NCBI RefSeq assembly: GCF_003340565.1
Contig: NZ_QPLK01000001.1
Coordinates: 1-64,000 of the forward strand
Length of the DNA stretch: 64,000 nt
Reading direction: 5' to 3'
Origin: Rhodovulum sp. 12E13
GTDB lineage: Bacteria > Pseudomonadota > Alphaproteobacteria > Rhodobacterales > Rhodobacteraceae
The translations under genes were made by a program, and so were the position numbers. This document shows, piece by piece, positions 15,719 through 24,203 of the stretch. Under the pieces are notes generated by a model. It had not been told where the DNA came from, did no database searches, and saw only the letters and a list, made by a program, of their open reading frames with translations. Numbering within the stretch: position 1 is the stretch's first letter; each line of letters begins with the position of its first letter.

Positions 15719-17074
15719 TCACTCGATGGCGCCCAGCTCCTCGTTCATCGCCGCCACGGCGGCCCGGGCGTCGATCTGGCCGTCGATGTACTGCCGCACG
15801 ATGCGGTTGATCGCCTGGCTGTTGATCATCTTCGAGGCCAGCGCCAGCTGCCCCTCGGCCACGCCCCAGCGCTGCGCCACGTCGAGGCCGCCGACGATTT
15901 CCTCGATCATCGACGCCTCGTAGAGATCGCCCAGCGGCGCCTTGCGGTCGACGCCCACGGGCAGCGTCGCCCAGGCCTGCTCGAACCTGTCGGGGTCGTC
16001 GGGCGTGCCCTTCCGCACGGGGAACTTGCCCTCGGGCGCGATCGAAAGCGTCTGGGTATAGCCCTCGTCCATCGAGAACTTCACGAAGTCCATCGCGGCA
16101 TCCGTGTCGGCATCGGCCGTGATCCCGAAATAGCGGATGTCGGCCCAGGCCGCGCCACCCTCGTTCGACGGGCCCGCGAAGTTGGTGACGATGCCCGTGC
16201 GCGAGGCCAGCTCGGGCGAGGTCGGGTCGTCGTTGATCGTGGGGGGCGCGCTGTCGCGCAGGCCGGCGAGCTCGTCGAGGATGAAGGGCGACCAGATGAT
16301 CATCGCCGCGTCGCCTGCGAAGTAGAGCGTGCGCGACTGGTCCCAGTAGAGCTCGCCCGGCGGCGAAGCCTCTGCGATCGCCTTGTAGAACTCGAGCACC
16401 TCGGTCGTCGCGGCCTCGTCGAGGGGTGCGAAGCCGTTCTCGTCGACCGGCGAGACGCCGTTGGCGAGGAAGACGTGCTCGAGCACCTGGGACATGAAAT
16501 TCTCGTCGACCTTGGTAGCGGCCACGAAGCCGTACATCTCGGGCGGGTTGTGCAGGGCCTCGACGGCGGCGAGCACGTTGGCGTAGCTGTTCGGCGGCTC
16601 GAGGCCCGCCTCGTCGAACAGGTCCTTGCGATAGACGATCATCTGCGTCCAGCCGTCGACGGGCACCGAGGCGTAGCCGCCCTCGACCGCGGCCATCTCG
16701 AGCGCGCCGGATGCGAAGGTGCCGGCGCCCAGATCCTCGATCACGTCGGTCGCGGCCTCGGTATCGAGGATACCCGCCTCGGCCCAGGGCAGGGCGTATT
16801 GCAGCGTGTGGTAGATCACGTCGGGCAGGTCGCCCGCAGCGAAGGCGGCGGTGGCGCGCGTGCCGAGATCGCTCTCGGTCACCGGGATCACCTCGACGGC
16901 GATGCCGGTCTGCTCCTCGAAGACGGCGGCCATCTCTTCCTGCTTGGCCAGCCGCTCGGGCTGTTCCTCGGTCGTCCAGAAGCGGATGTCGGCGGCGGCG
17001 GAGCCGGCGCTCAGCGCCAGCGCCATGGCCGCGCCGCCCATCAGGCGCGCGAGGGTCGGTCTGGATGCGTTCAT
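15719..17074 (-). CDS. Sugar ABC transporter substrate-binding protein
   Basis: Periplasmic cluster B (family 1) solute-binding protein, 451 aa. The signal peptide is MNASRPTLARLMGG followed by a hydrophobic core and cleavage near SAAA-DIRFW at about residue 28. The mature part begins IRFWTTEEQPERLAKQEEM and includes DVIYHTLQYALPW, VPVDGWTQMIVYRKDLFDEAGL and a long C-terminal helical half, as in maltose/trehalose-type binding proteins. The ATG at 17074 has a clean AGGGAGGACGACC leader and overlaps the LacI gene stop (ATGA). The substrate should be the glycoside handled by the downstream GH63-like enzyme. Confidence 0.95.
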   Translation of the reverse strand: MNASRPTLARLMGGAAMALALSAGSAAADIRFWTTEEQPERLAKQEEMAAVFEEQTGIAVEVIPVTESDLGTRATAAFAAGDLPDVIYHTLQYALPWAEAGILDTEAATDVIEDLGAGTFASGALEMAAVEGGYASVPVDGWTQMIVYRKDLFDEAGLEPPNSYANVLAAVEALHNPPEMYGFVAATKVDENFMSQVLEHVFLANGVSPVDENGFAPLDEAATTEVLEFYKAIAEASPPGELYWDQSRTLYFAGDAAMIIWSPFILDELAGLRDSAPPTINDDPTSPELASRTGIVTNFAGPSNEGGAAWADIRYFGITADADTDAAMDFVKFSMDEGYTQTLSIAPEGKFPVRKGTPDDPDRFEQAWATLPVGVDRKAPLGDLYEASMIEEIVGGLDVAQRWGVAEGQLALASKMINSQAINRIVRQYIDGQIDARAAVAAMNEELGAIE

Positions 17075-18219
17075 GGTCGTCCTCCCTTGGTGTCGTGATG
17101 TCTTGATGTGGTGGCGGCGACTCGCCGGGCGAGCGCCGCGGAGCTCAGGGCCGGCGGCCCGTCCGAGCCGCGGGGGCAGAGCCGGGCGCGGGCGGTCTCG
17201 CGCAGGGCCTCGGGCGGCTCGCCCCGGATGCGACGGATCAGCAGCGCGGCGAGGCGTGCCCCTGCGGCGCGGTTGTCGACCTCGAAGGTGGTGAGCGGTG
17301 GCGCGACCCACGCGCCCTCGGGCACCCCGTCATAGCCGATCAGCGACAGGTCGCGGCCCACCATCAGGCCGGCCTCGCGTGCGGCCCGGTGGGCGCCGAG
17401 CGCGCCCATGTCGGTGGCGCAGACGAGCGCGGTGGGCGGCTCGGCCCCTGCGAGCAGGCGCGCGGTGCCGGCGGCCCCCGTTTCCATCGTGGTGGCGCCG
17501 TGGGTCTCGAGCGCGGGGTCGCATGGCAGCCCGAGCGTGGCCAGCGCGCGGCGGTAACCCTCGAGGCGCAGCGCGTTGTAGGCCAGCCCCGCGCCGCCGC
17601 CGAGATAGCCGATCCGCTGGTGGCCGTGGGCATGCAGGCGGCGCACCGCCTCGTCCATCGCGGCCTCGCCGAGCAGGTCGAACCAGGCGCAGCCGGTCGG
17701 GTCGCCGGTGCGCCCGAACAGCACGAAGGGCACGCCGGCGGCGCGCAGCAGGTCGATTCGCGGGTCGGAGAGCCGGGTGCGCGGCAGGATGAATCCGTCG
17801 GCCTTCCGCTCGGCGATCAGCCGGGTGAGCACCGCGCGGGTTTCGCCGTCGTCCTGCGCCGTGGCGATGGTGAGCGAGCAGTTCTCGGCGCTCGCCGCGG
17901 TGGTCAGCCCCGCAAGGAAATCGGCGAGGAAGGGGCGCTGCTCGTCGGGCTCGCCCACCTGCAGGACCAGACCTATGGCGCCCACACGCCCGGTGCGGAT
18001 CGCCTTGGCCTGCGCCGAGGGGAGGTAGCCCATCCGCTCGGCCGCCTGGCGGACACGCTGCCGCGTGCGGTCCGAGATGTCGGGGTAGCCGTTCAGCGCG
18101 CGCGACACGGTGCCCTTGGATACCCCCAGCGCCTCGGCGACGTCGGTGATCGTCGCGCGCCGTGCGCCGGCGGCGGGCTGCCCGCTCCGCACGCCGTTCG
18201 GCGGCGCGTCGGTGAGCAT
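17071..18219 (-). CDS. LacI-family transcriptional regulator
   Basis: DNA-binding repressor/activator of the sugar operon, 382 aa. After about 20 non-conserved residues the LacI helix-turn-helix reads ATITDVAEALGVSKGTVSRA, with hinge helix region PSAQAKAIRTGR. A periplasmic-binding-protein-like effector domain follows (GAIGLVLQVGE; DGFILPRTRLSD; IGYDGVPEGAWVAPPLTTFEVD). The start ATG at 18219 has GGGAGGAAGACGG in front. It is the first gene of the operon and overlaps the binding-protein gene by 4 nt, an unusual arrangement that makes the regulator and transporter strictly co-expressed. The perfect palindrome 32 nt upstream is probably its own operator. Confidence 0.95.
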   Translation of the reverse strand: MLTDAPPNGVRSGQPAAGARRATITDVAEALGVSKGTVSRALNGYPDISDRTRQRVRQAAERMGYLPSAQAKAIRTGRVGAIGLVLQVGEPDEQRPFLADFLAGLTTAASAENCSLTIATAQDDGETRAVLTRLIAERKADGFILPRTRLSDPRIDLLRAAGVPFVLFGRTGDPTGCAWFDLLGEAAMDEAVRRLHAHGHQRIGYLGGGAGLAYNALRLEGYRRALATLGLPCDPALETHGATTMETGAAGTARLLAGAEPPTALVCATDMGALGAHRAAREAGLMVGRDLSLIGYDGVPEGAWVAPPLTTFEVDNRAAGARLAALLIRRIRGEPPEALRETARARLCPRGSDGPPALSSAALARRVAATTSRHHDTKGGRP

Positions 18220-18250
18220 CCGTCTTCCTCCCTGACTGCGACTGTTCGCA

Positions 18251-18266
18251 CCGAAACCGGTTTCGG
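18251..18266. promoter_or_regulatory. LacI-family operator palindrome CCGAAACCGGTTTCGG
   Basis: Perfect 16-bp palindrome with central CG, the geometry expected for LacI/GalR operators (AAACCGGTTT core). It lies 32 nt upstream of the regulator's start codon, where it would overlap the core promoter or early leader. Autoregulation and repression of the whole six-gene operon are inferred. Confidence 0.8.
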
Positions 18267-18356
18267 CAAGGGGCAAATGTGGGATTAGCCTCGCGGCGAG
18301 ACAGCAGCACGGTTCCCGAAGGGCACCGGGCCAGCGGCGCACGGGCAGAGAGACGG

Positions 18357-18394
18357 CAGAAAAAGGTGAAGGGCCGACCTCGCGGTCGACCCTT
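18357..18394 (-). terminator. Intrinsic terminator downstream of the DUF2853 gene
   Basis: On the minus strand AAGGGTCGACC-gcga-GGTCGGCCCTT forms an 11-bp stem with one A/C mismatch and a 4-nt loop. It is followed by CACCTTTTTC, a proper U-tract. It lies between the end of the DUF2853 gene (18550) and the LacI promoter region, so it insulates the sugar operon. This is the clearest rho-independent terminator in the window. Confidence 0.75.
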
Positions 18395-18549
18395 CTCCCA
18401 CGCGTCCTCGCACCGAACGCACTCTGAAAGGCCCACCATACTGATCGGGTCCTGTCAGAGGTACTGCACTCTCCCGGAGATTGCAAAGCTGCGCTGCGTC
18501 GAATTTGACGCGATTCCAGTATGTTCGGCGCGCCCCGTCGTGCGGGCTG

Positions 18550-18891
18550 TCAGGCGTATACGCCTTGCTTGCCGAAATGCGTCGTCAACAGATAATAGAC
18601 CACCGCGCGATACTTGTTGCGCTCCGATTTGCCGTAGAGTTCAATCACCGTGTCGATGGCGGCGTCGAGCTCGGGGCCGTCGGGCAGGCCGAGCTTGCCG
18701 ATCAGGAAGTTCTTGCGCACCGTCTCGATCTCGCCCGGCTGCGTGGCCGCCACCGTCTCGGAATCGGCGTTGTAGATCGAGGGGCCGAGACCGATGACCA
18801 CCTTGGTCAGCAGGTCCATGTCGGGCTCGACCCCGCATTTCGTGCGCAGGTCGCCCGCGTACTTCTCGATCAATTCGTCGCGCTGGCTCAT
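18550..18891 (-). CDS. DUF2853 family protein
   Basis: A 113-residue cytoplasmic protein with no signal or membrane segment. The sequence MSQRDELIEKYAGDLR, KCGVEPDMDLLTKVVIGLGPSIY, and the C-terminal YGKSERNKYRAVVYYLL match the short DUF2853 family common in Alphaproteobacteria. The biochemical role is unknown. The ATG at 18891 is followed by a monocistronic-looking unit with its own terminator about 155 nt past the stop. The upstream spacer of about 120 nt contains no obvious motif. Confidence 0.88.
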   Translation of the reverse strand: MSQRDELIEKYAGDLRTKCGVEPDMDLLTKVVIGLGPSIYNADSETVAATQPGEIETVRKNFLIGKLGLPDGPELDAAIDTVIELYGKSERNKYRAVVYYLLTTHFGKQGVYA

Positions 18892-19010
18892 TGTCTCTGA
18901 TCTCCCTTGACCGGCAGCCTTGCCGCAGGGGCAAGAATGACCGCCACGAATCGCTCGCTCAAGCGTTAATGCAATCCTCCGGCGGAATTCGGCGTGGGCG
19001 GGGCGCGGGC

Positions 19011-20441
19011 TCAGCCGCGGCCGTAGACGTCTTCGTAGCGCACGATGTCGTCCTCGCCGAGGTAGGAGCCGGTCTGCACCTCGATGAGATACATCGGCAG
19101 GCGCCCGGGGTTGGCCATGCGGTGCACCATGCCGAGCGGGATGTAGACCGACTGGTTCTCGCTCAGCAGGCGGGTCTCGTCGCCGATCGTGACCTCGGCG
19201 GTGCCCGCGACCACCACCCAGTGCTCGGAGCGGTGCATGTGCGATTGCAGCGACAGCACGCCGCCCGGACGCACCATGATCCGCTTCACCTGAAAGCGGG
19301 CGTCGATGCACAGCGTCTCGTACCACCCCCACGGTCGGTGAAAGCGGGGATAGTCGTCGGCCTGCCGCACCTGCGCGTCGCGCAGGGCCGAGACGACCTG
19401 CTTGACCTCCTGCGCGCGGTGACGGTCGGCCACCAGCACCGCGTCGCGCATCGCCACGGCAACCACATCCTGCAGGCCAAGGCCGACAAGGTGCATGCCC
19501 GGCTCTTCCGAGCGCAGGTAGGACCCGGTGCAGCCGAGTGCGGTCGCCGGGCCGAGGGTCACGTTGCCGTCGCCGTCGGCCTCCGGCTCCGCGGCCTGCC
19601 AGAGCGCGTCCCACGCCCCGAGATCGGACCAGGGGCAGTCGAGCGGAACGGCTGCGACGCGCTCGGCCTTCTCCATGATGGCGAAGTCGATGGAGATGGC
19701 GCGCGCCTGCCGGAACGGCTCCTCGGCGAGACGGAAGATCGACAGGTCGTCCTCGCCGCTCTCGACGGCCGCGCGCACCGGCGCCACGAGGTCGGGCGCG
19801 TGCGCGTCGAAGGCTGCGAGAAGGTCCCGCACCCGGAACAGGAAGATGCCCGCGTTCCAGAGATAGGTGCCAGCGGCGAGGAAACGGCCTGCCGTCTCGG
19901 CATCGGGCTTTTCGCGGAAGCTCTTGAGCGGAATGGGCGTGCAGCCCGCGGGCGCGGCCGAAAGTTCGAGATAGCCGTAGCCCGTCTCGGGCCGGTCGGG
20001 CGCGATGCCGAAGGTAACGAGGACACCCTCGCGCGCGGCCTCGGCCCCGGCCGCGACCGCCGCGGCGAAACGCTCGGGCGCGCCGATGACGTGGTCGGAG
20101 GGGGCGACGAGCATCAGCGCGTCCTCGCCTTCCTCGGCCTCGCGGGCGATCATCAGCGCGGCGGCGAGGATGGCGGGCGCCGTGTCGCGGCCCACCGGCT
20201 CGACCACGACGCGGGCGTCGGTCTGGCCGATCCCGGCCGCCTGCTGCGCGGCGAGAAAGCGGAAATCGACGTTGGTGATGGCGACAGGGCGGGTGAAGTC
20301 GGGCCCGGCGAGGCGGCGGAGCGTCGACTGGTAGAGGCTCTCCTGCCCGAGAAGCGGCGCGAACTGCTTCGGGAACGCCTTGCGCGAGGCAGGCCAGAGC
20401 CGCGTGCCTGAGCCGCCGCAGAGAATGACGGGGTGGATCAT
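19011..20441 (-). CDS. Mannose-1-phosphate guanylyltransferase / mannose-6-phosphate isomerase
   Basis: Bifunctional type II PMI-GMP enzyme (AlgA/ManC/XanB class), 476 aa. It converts fructose-6-P to mannose-6-P and mannose-1-P plus GTP to GDP-mannose, a precursor for exopolysaccharide. The N-terminal nucleotidyltransferase has the pyrophosphorylase signature LCGGSGTRLWPASRKAFPKQF (as a split motif, residues 6-26) and ITNVDFRFLA. The C-terminal cupin isomerase shows RPWGWYETL, VKRIMVRPGGVLSLQSH, HWVVVAGTAEVT and YIPLGMVHRM. The start at 20441 has AAGGAAGG upstream. It probably supplies the exopolysaccharide locus at 22085-31312. Confidence 0.95.
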   Translation of the reverse strand: MIHPVILCGGSGTRLWPASRKAFPKQFAPLLGQESLYQSTLRRLAGPDFTRPVAITNVDFRFLAAQQAAGIGQTDARVVVEPVGRDTAPAILAAALMIAREAEEGEDALMLVAPSDHVIGAPERFAAAVAAGAEAAREGVLVTFGIAPDRPETGYGYLELSAAPAGCTPIPLKSFREKPDAETAGRFLAAGTYLWNAGIFLFRVRDLLAAFDAHAPDLVAPVRAAVESGEDDLSIFRLAEEPFRQARAISIDFAIMEKAERVAAVPLDCPWSDLGAWDALWQAAEPEADGDGNVTLGPATALGCTGSYLRSEEPGMHLVGLGLQDVVAVAMRDAVLVADRHRAQEVKQVVSALRDAQVRQADDYPRFHRPWGWYETLCIDARFQVKRIMVRPGGVLSLQSHMHRSEHWVVVAGTAEVTIGDETRLLSENQSVYIPLGMVHRMANPGRLPMYLIEVQTGSYLGEDDIVRYEDVYGRG

Positions 20442-20589
20442 GTGGCCTTCCTTCGCCGTGCCGCTTCCGGCTGCCAATGCCACGACCCGGCTGCGCTGTC
20501 ACCCTGCAGGGCTGCCGGCGTGGGCGGTAGGGCGCTGTCCGTTGCAGCGGCGGCCCCTTTCGGCCCCGCCGGCCGCGTTCGCCCGGTGC

Positions 20590-21357
20590 TCACTCATCCG
20601 CTCCGGTCTGCAGGAATCGCGGCGGGGCGCCATCGGGCGTGAACACCGCCGCCGTCAGCCGCCCCGACCGCCACGCGCCCGTGTCGACGGCGACATGCCC
20701 GGCGCGCACCCGCGGCTCGGGCACGATGGTGTGTCCGTGCACCACCCAGGCCCCGTCGGTCCGGGCGACCGGGCTGCGCCCGGGCCGCGCCCAGGTCAGC
20801 GTTTCGGGGTCCTGCGCCTCCATCGGCTTTTCCGGATCGGTCAGCGCATGCACCGCCACAAGGTCGCCCGAGCGCCACCAGAGCGGCCGCCCGGCGAGCC
20901 ACGCCCGGAGGTCGTCGCCCAGCGCCCCGGCGAGGCGCGCGGCGAGGTGCGCGGCCTCCCCTGCATCTGACGCGGCCCGGCCGGGGAGGAGGCCATAGCT
21001 GTAGACCGTCTCCTGCCCGCCGACCGCGAGCCAGTGCGCCGCGGCCTCGGGGTCGTCGAGGAAGGCAAGCAGCATCCGGTCGTGGTTTCCCGCGAGGCAC
21101 GTGACATGCGCCGCGGCCTCGTCGACCGCCTTCAATCGGTCGAGCAGGGCGGCGCTGTCGGGGCCGCGGTCGATGTAGTCGCCGAGAAAGACGAGGTCGT
21201 GGGGCGCCCCGCCGGCATCGTCGGCCACCGCCTCGAGCATCGCCTCGAGCAGGTCGAGCCGGCCGTGCAGGTCGCCCACCGCGTAGGTCGGTCGCGCGGG
21301 GCGGGGCGGCCGGGGCGGGGGCGCCGCGCGCCGTGACAGGAGCCGGCGCAGGATCAT
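20590..21357 (-). CDS. Metallophosphoesterase (serine/threonine phosphatase-like)
   Basis: A 255-aa calcineurin-like phosphoesterase of the PP1/PrpA/ApaH-related bacterial group. Metal-binding motifs are complete: AVGDLHGR (GDxHG), LGDYIDRGPDS (GDxxDRG), LAGNHD (GNHD), and late histidines in VAVHAL and VVHGHT. The short basic N-terminus has no membrane span. Its ATG overlaps the rhomboid gene stop (ATGA), so the two are co-translated. Substrate (phosphoprotein, Ap4A or cell-wall precursor) cannot be told from sequence. The neighbouring exopolysaccharide locus contains a BY-kinase whose phosphate might be a target, but BY-kinase phosphatases usually belong to other folds. Confidence 0.9.
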   Translation of the reverse strand: MILRRLLSRRAAPPPRPPRPARPTYAVGDLHGRLDLLEAMLEAVADDAGGAPHDLVFLGDYIDRGPDSAALLDRLKAVDEAAAHVTCLAGNHDRMLLAFLDDPEAAAHWLAVGGQETVYSYGLLPGRAASDAGEAAHLAARLAGALGDDLRAWLAGRPLWWRSGDLVAVHALTDPEKPMEAQDPETLTWARPGRSPVARTDGAWVVHGHTIVPEPRVRAGHVAVDTGAWRSGRLTAAVFTPDGAPPRFLQTGADE

Positions 21358-22028
21358 CGCGCCGGCCCCTGATCGAGCGCGATGCCCAGCACCCAGCCCG
21401 CGAGGAAGCCGCCGAGGTGGGTCTGCCAGGCAAGTTGTCCCGCGAGCAGCACGTGCAGCGCCACGTTGACCGCCAGCAGCAGCAGAACCGCGCGCCCGGC
21501 GAAGCGAAGGGCGTCGCGGAGCGTGGGCTGGTCTTCCCACATCCACGCGAGCAGGGCGCCCGCGAGGCCGAACAGGGCGCCCGAGGCGCCGACCATCGGC
21601 TGCCCCGACTGCGCCAGAAGGCCGAACACGCCGGCGCCCCCGACCGCCGCGCCGAGATAGATGGCCGAGAAGCGCCAAGGGCCCACGCGCTCCAGCGTGG
21701 CGAGGCCGAGCGACCAGAGCGTGACCATGTTGAGCGCGAGGTGCCCCAGCCCGCCGTGCAGGAAGGCGTAGGTCAGGAACATCGCCTCGGTCTGCCCGGG
21801 GTAATTCGCCTGCCAGTCGCGCAGGAGCCCCGGCCAGAAGGCGCCATGCTCGTAGGCCCAGCCGCGCAGGCGGGGCCTGCCGAGCAGCCCCTCGTCGCCT
21901 GCCACGAGCGCCAGCTCGACGCCGACGCATATCACGGTCAGGCCGGCGAGGATCGCCAGGCCGGCCCTGTCAGGCCCGTGCCCGGCCGGGCCGCCGCGGT
22001 CGATCATGAGGGATGCGCGCCACGTCAT
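21354..22028 (-). CDS. Rhomboid-family intramembrane serine protease
   Basis: A 224-aa membrane protease with about six hydrophobic segments. The rhomboid core is visible: HGGLGHLALNMVTLWSLG (oxyanion His/Asn region), GASGALFGLAGALL with the nucleophile Ser of GASG, and a C-terminal THLGGFLAGW carrying the catalytic His. There is a roughly 100-residue segment before the core with one membrane helix and a periplasmic loop (RPRLRGWAYEHGAFWPG). It precedes and overlaps the phosphoesterase gene. A second ATG at 22007 is possible; neither has a strong ribosome site. Substrates unknown. Confidence 0.92.
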   Translation of the reverse strand: MTWRASLMIDRGGPAGHGPDRAGLAILAGLTVICVGVELALVAGDEGLLGRPRLRGWAYEHGAFWPGLLRDWQANYPGQTEAMFLTYAFLHGGLGHLALNMVTLWSLGLATLERVGPWRFSAIYLGAAVGGAGVFGLLAQSGQPMVGASGALFGLAGALLAWMWEDQPTLRDALRFAGRAVLLLLAVNVALHVLLAGQLAWQTHLGGFLAGWVLGIALDQGPAR

Positions 22029-22084
22029 GGGAGATCATTGGGGGCAGGCGGCGCCGGCGGCAAGGGGACGCGGCGCAGCGCCGC

Positions 22085-23509
22085 TCAGGGCAGCAGGTCG
22101 AACCGGCGCGACACGGTGGCAAAGACCGCGTTCTCGATGATCGGGTCGAGTCCGCTTTCGCGCGAGGTGGAGTGGCGCAGGCCGAGGTTGACGTTCCAGT
22201 CCTCCGTCAGGCGCCGAGAATACGCGACCTGCAGGCTGGTGCGCTGGCGGTCGGTCTCGTCGGGGTCGACCGCGTCGGTCGCGGCGAGCCCGAGAGAGAG
22301 CGACACCTGCGACAGCCGTGAAAGCTCGTGCCGGTAGCCGAGGTTGGCCGTGGTCGAGAGGATGTCGGTATCCTCGTCCGAGGAGACCTGCTGCGACAGG
22401 CGCAGCGTCAGTGCGCCGCTCCGGGTCGGCCGGGAATAGTCGAGGGTGCCGACGAGGCGGAGCTCGTCGTCCGATTCTCCCCCGCTGATCCCGAGGGTCG
22501 CGTCGATGCTGCTGCGCGGCAGCTCCAGCGCGCGTCCGAAGCGCAGGGTCGTGCGCGTGCCCTGCTCGCCGAGCTGGCGCGACAGGCTGGCCGAGATCGC
22601 GCCGTTCGGCCGCTGCTGGTTGAGCGACAGGGAAAAGACCGGCGCATCCTGCCGCTCGGTGGTGCGCGCGCCGTCGCGCGTGCGGGTAATCTCCTCGATG
22701 GAGTAGCCGAAGCGCGCCGAGGCTCTCAGCCCCGTGTTCCAGGCATGGCTCAGCCCGACCGTCGCCGCGATGTTCGACTCGAACGTGTCCTCGGCGTCGT
22801 CCTCGTCGCGCTCGCGGTAGTCGAGATCGAGCAGCAGGCGTGTGGTGCGCGTGAGCGCGAGGCTCAGGCCCTGGTCGAAAGAGAGGGTGACGGAATCGTT
22901 CAGGTCGGGGTCGGTCGTGTCGGAATAGCGCTTGTCGGAATAGTCGAGCTCGACAGAGTATGTGGCCGGCCCGTCGCGGCCGAGGACGAGCGCCGCGCCG
23001 AGGCGCGTGTCGGCGCGGGTGCCGCGGTCGAGGATGAGGTCCTCGGGCTCGCCGTCGCCGTCGAGATCCCCGAACTCGACGCGCTCTCGGCCGACATCGG
23101 TGACCGAGTAGGCGGCATCGAGCGAAAGCTGCGCGGATCGGGTCTGGCGCTGGTAGGCGACGCGCAGGAACGGCGACCTCAGCCCCGGATCGGCGATTTC
23201 CTCGTCGGCGTAAGCGCCGAATTCGAGCTGCACCCCGCCCGAGATCGTCAGCCGCTCGGTGCGCGTGCGAGAATCGTAGGTCGCGCGCAGATTGGTCTGC
23301 GAGAGCACCGAGGTGCCGGCCGGCTCGCGTTCGCGGTCGATGTTGTCCGAGGCGGTGACGCCGCTTGTCACGTTGAGCCGCAGGACAGGGCCGGGCACGG
23401 TTTCGGCGCCCTGCTGGGCGGCCGCCGGCAGCGCGGCCAGCACCACGGCGAGGGTCAGCACGCCGCGCGAGCGGGGGCGTCGTTCCGGGCGCCGCGCCGC
23501 CATGGTCAT
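22085..23509 (-). CDS. Outer-membrane beta-barrel protein of exopolysaccharide locus
   Basis: A 474-aa exported barrel. After an Arg-rich n-region, the signal peptide VLTLAVVLAALPAAAQ ends near residue 32. The mature chain is an alternating-strand barrel: many Arg/Asp/Thr-rich amphipathic strands of 10-12 residues separated by acidic turns (for example FGDLDGDGEPEDLI, a calcium-loop-like turn), ending in an aromatic-terminated strand VSRRFDLLP. Similar barrels (BBP2-like, or the XrtA/PEP-CTERM-associated outer-membrane protein family) accompany Wza-type export genes. It lies 7 nt after the SLBB export protein gene and probably forms or assists the outer-membrane exit. ATG at 23509 or 23503. 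Confidence 0.85.
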   Translation of the reverse strand: MTMAARRPERRPRSRGVLTLAVVLAALPAAAQQGAETVPGPVLRLNVTSGVTASDNIDREREPAGTSVLSQTNLRATYDSRTRTERLTISGGVQLEFGAYADEEIADPGLRSPFLRVAYQRQTRSAQLSLDAAYSVTDVGRERVEFGDLDGDGEPEDLILDRGTRADTRLGAALVLGRDGPATYSVELDYSDKRYSDTTDPDLNDSVTLSFDQGLSLALTRTTRLLLDLDYRERDEDDAEDTFESNIAATVGLSHAWNTGLRASARFGYSIEEITRTRDGARTTERQDAPVFSLSLNQQRPNGAISASLSRQLGEQGTRTTLRFGRALELPRSSIDATLGISGGESDDELRLVGTLDYSRPTRSGALTLRLSQQVSSDEDTDILSTTANLGYRHELSRLSQVSLSLGLAATDAVDPDETDRQRTSLQVAYSRRLTEDWNVNLGLRHSTSRESGLDPIIENAVFATVSRRFDLLP

Positions 23510-23516
23510 GGGCGGG

Positions 23517-24131
23517 TCACTCGAACAGGCGGCGCTCGGGCACGAGGAGGACATCGCCCTCGCGCAGCAGCGGCTCGTTGACGATCCTGGCGCCACGCGA
23601 GATGGCCCGGTAGTCGATCACGAAGAGACGCTGCGCGCCGGTCTGCGGATCGCTGCGGCGCAACTGCAGACGCTTCGTCGCCGCGAAGGGGGTGAACCCG
23701 CCCGACTGCGACAGGAGTTGCAGCACGCTGGTGCCCGGCAGCACGGCCTTCGGCCCCGGCGCGTTGACCTCGCCCAGAAGGTAGACGGTGAGCGTCTCGT
23801 CGGCCTCGGCCTCCGCGTCGCTCTCGGAGACGCGGGCGACGGACACGAACACGGTTGGCGGATTGGTGAAATTGGGGGAAAGCGCCGACGAGAGCGCCCG
23901 CTCGACCTGACCGACCGTGCGCCCCCCGGCGGCGACGGTGCCGGCGAGCGGGAAGCTGAAGCGACCGTCGGGCAGGATCAGCACCTGCCGGTTGAGGTTG
24001 GGATCCTCGAGAACCTCGATGGCAAGCTGATCGCCCGGCTGGATCTGGTAGTTGCCGCCCTGCGCGGCGGCGAGGCTCGCCCAGACGAGGGTGCAGGCCG
24101 TCACCATGAAGACGAGCAAAGCGCGAACCAT
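23517..24131 (-). CDS. Polysaccharide export protein (Wza-type, SLBB domain)
   Basis: A 204-aa periplasmic/outer-membrane polysaccharide export protein. Signal peptide at residues 1-24 (ALLVFMVTACTLVWASLAAAQ), without a clear lipobox at the usual place. Poly_export domain: YQIQPGDQLAIEVLEDPNLN and LPDGRFSFPLAGTVAAGG. An SLBB-like unit follows: VYLLGEVNAPGPKAVLPGTSVLQLLSQSGGF (two pieces) and VNEPLLREGDVLLVPE. Start ATG at 24131 has GGAGG 6 nt upstream; the in-frame ATG 45 nt earlier lacks one. It works with the barrel protein downstream and the chain-length/BY-kinase pair encoded divergently. Confidence 0.95.
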   Translation of the reverse strand: MVRALLVFMVTACTLVWASLAAAQGGNYQIQPGDQLAIEVLEDPNLNRQVLILPDGRFSFPLAGTVAAGGRTVGQVERALSSALSPNFTNPPTVFVSVARVSESDAEAEADETLTVYLLGEVNAPGPKAVLPGTSVLQLLSQSGGFTPFAATKRLQLRRSDPQTGAQRLFVIDYRAISRGARIVNEPLLREGDVLLVPERRLFE

Positions 24132-24203
24132 GAAGTGCCTCCGGCTTCCGTTGCGAGGGCCGCACGAGGCGGGCACGGACGCCGCCGCGCGCGCGGCGAG
24201 TGC

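Noticed and set aside
18400-18549. Small RNA or tRNA in the gap after the DUF2853 gene
   Set aside because: No cloverleaf or T-loop consensus; only the intrinsic terminator to its left is convincing.
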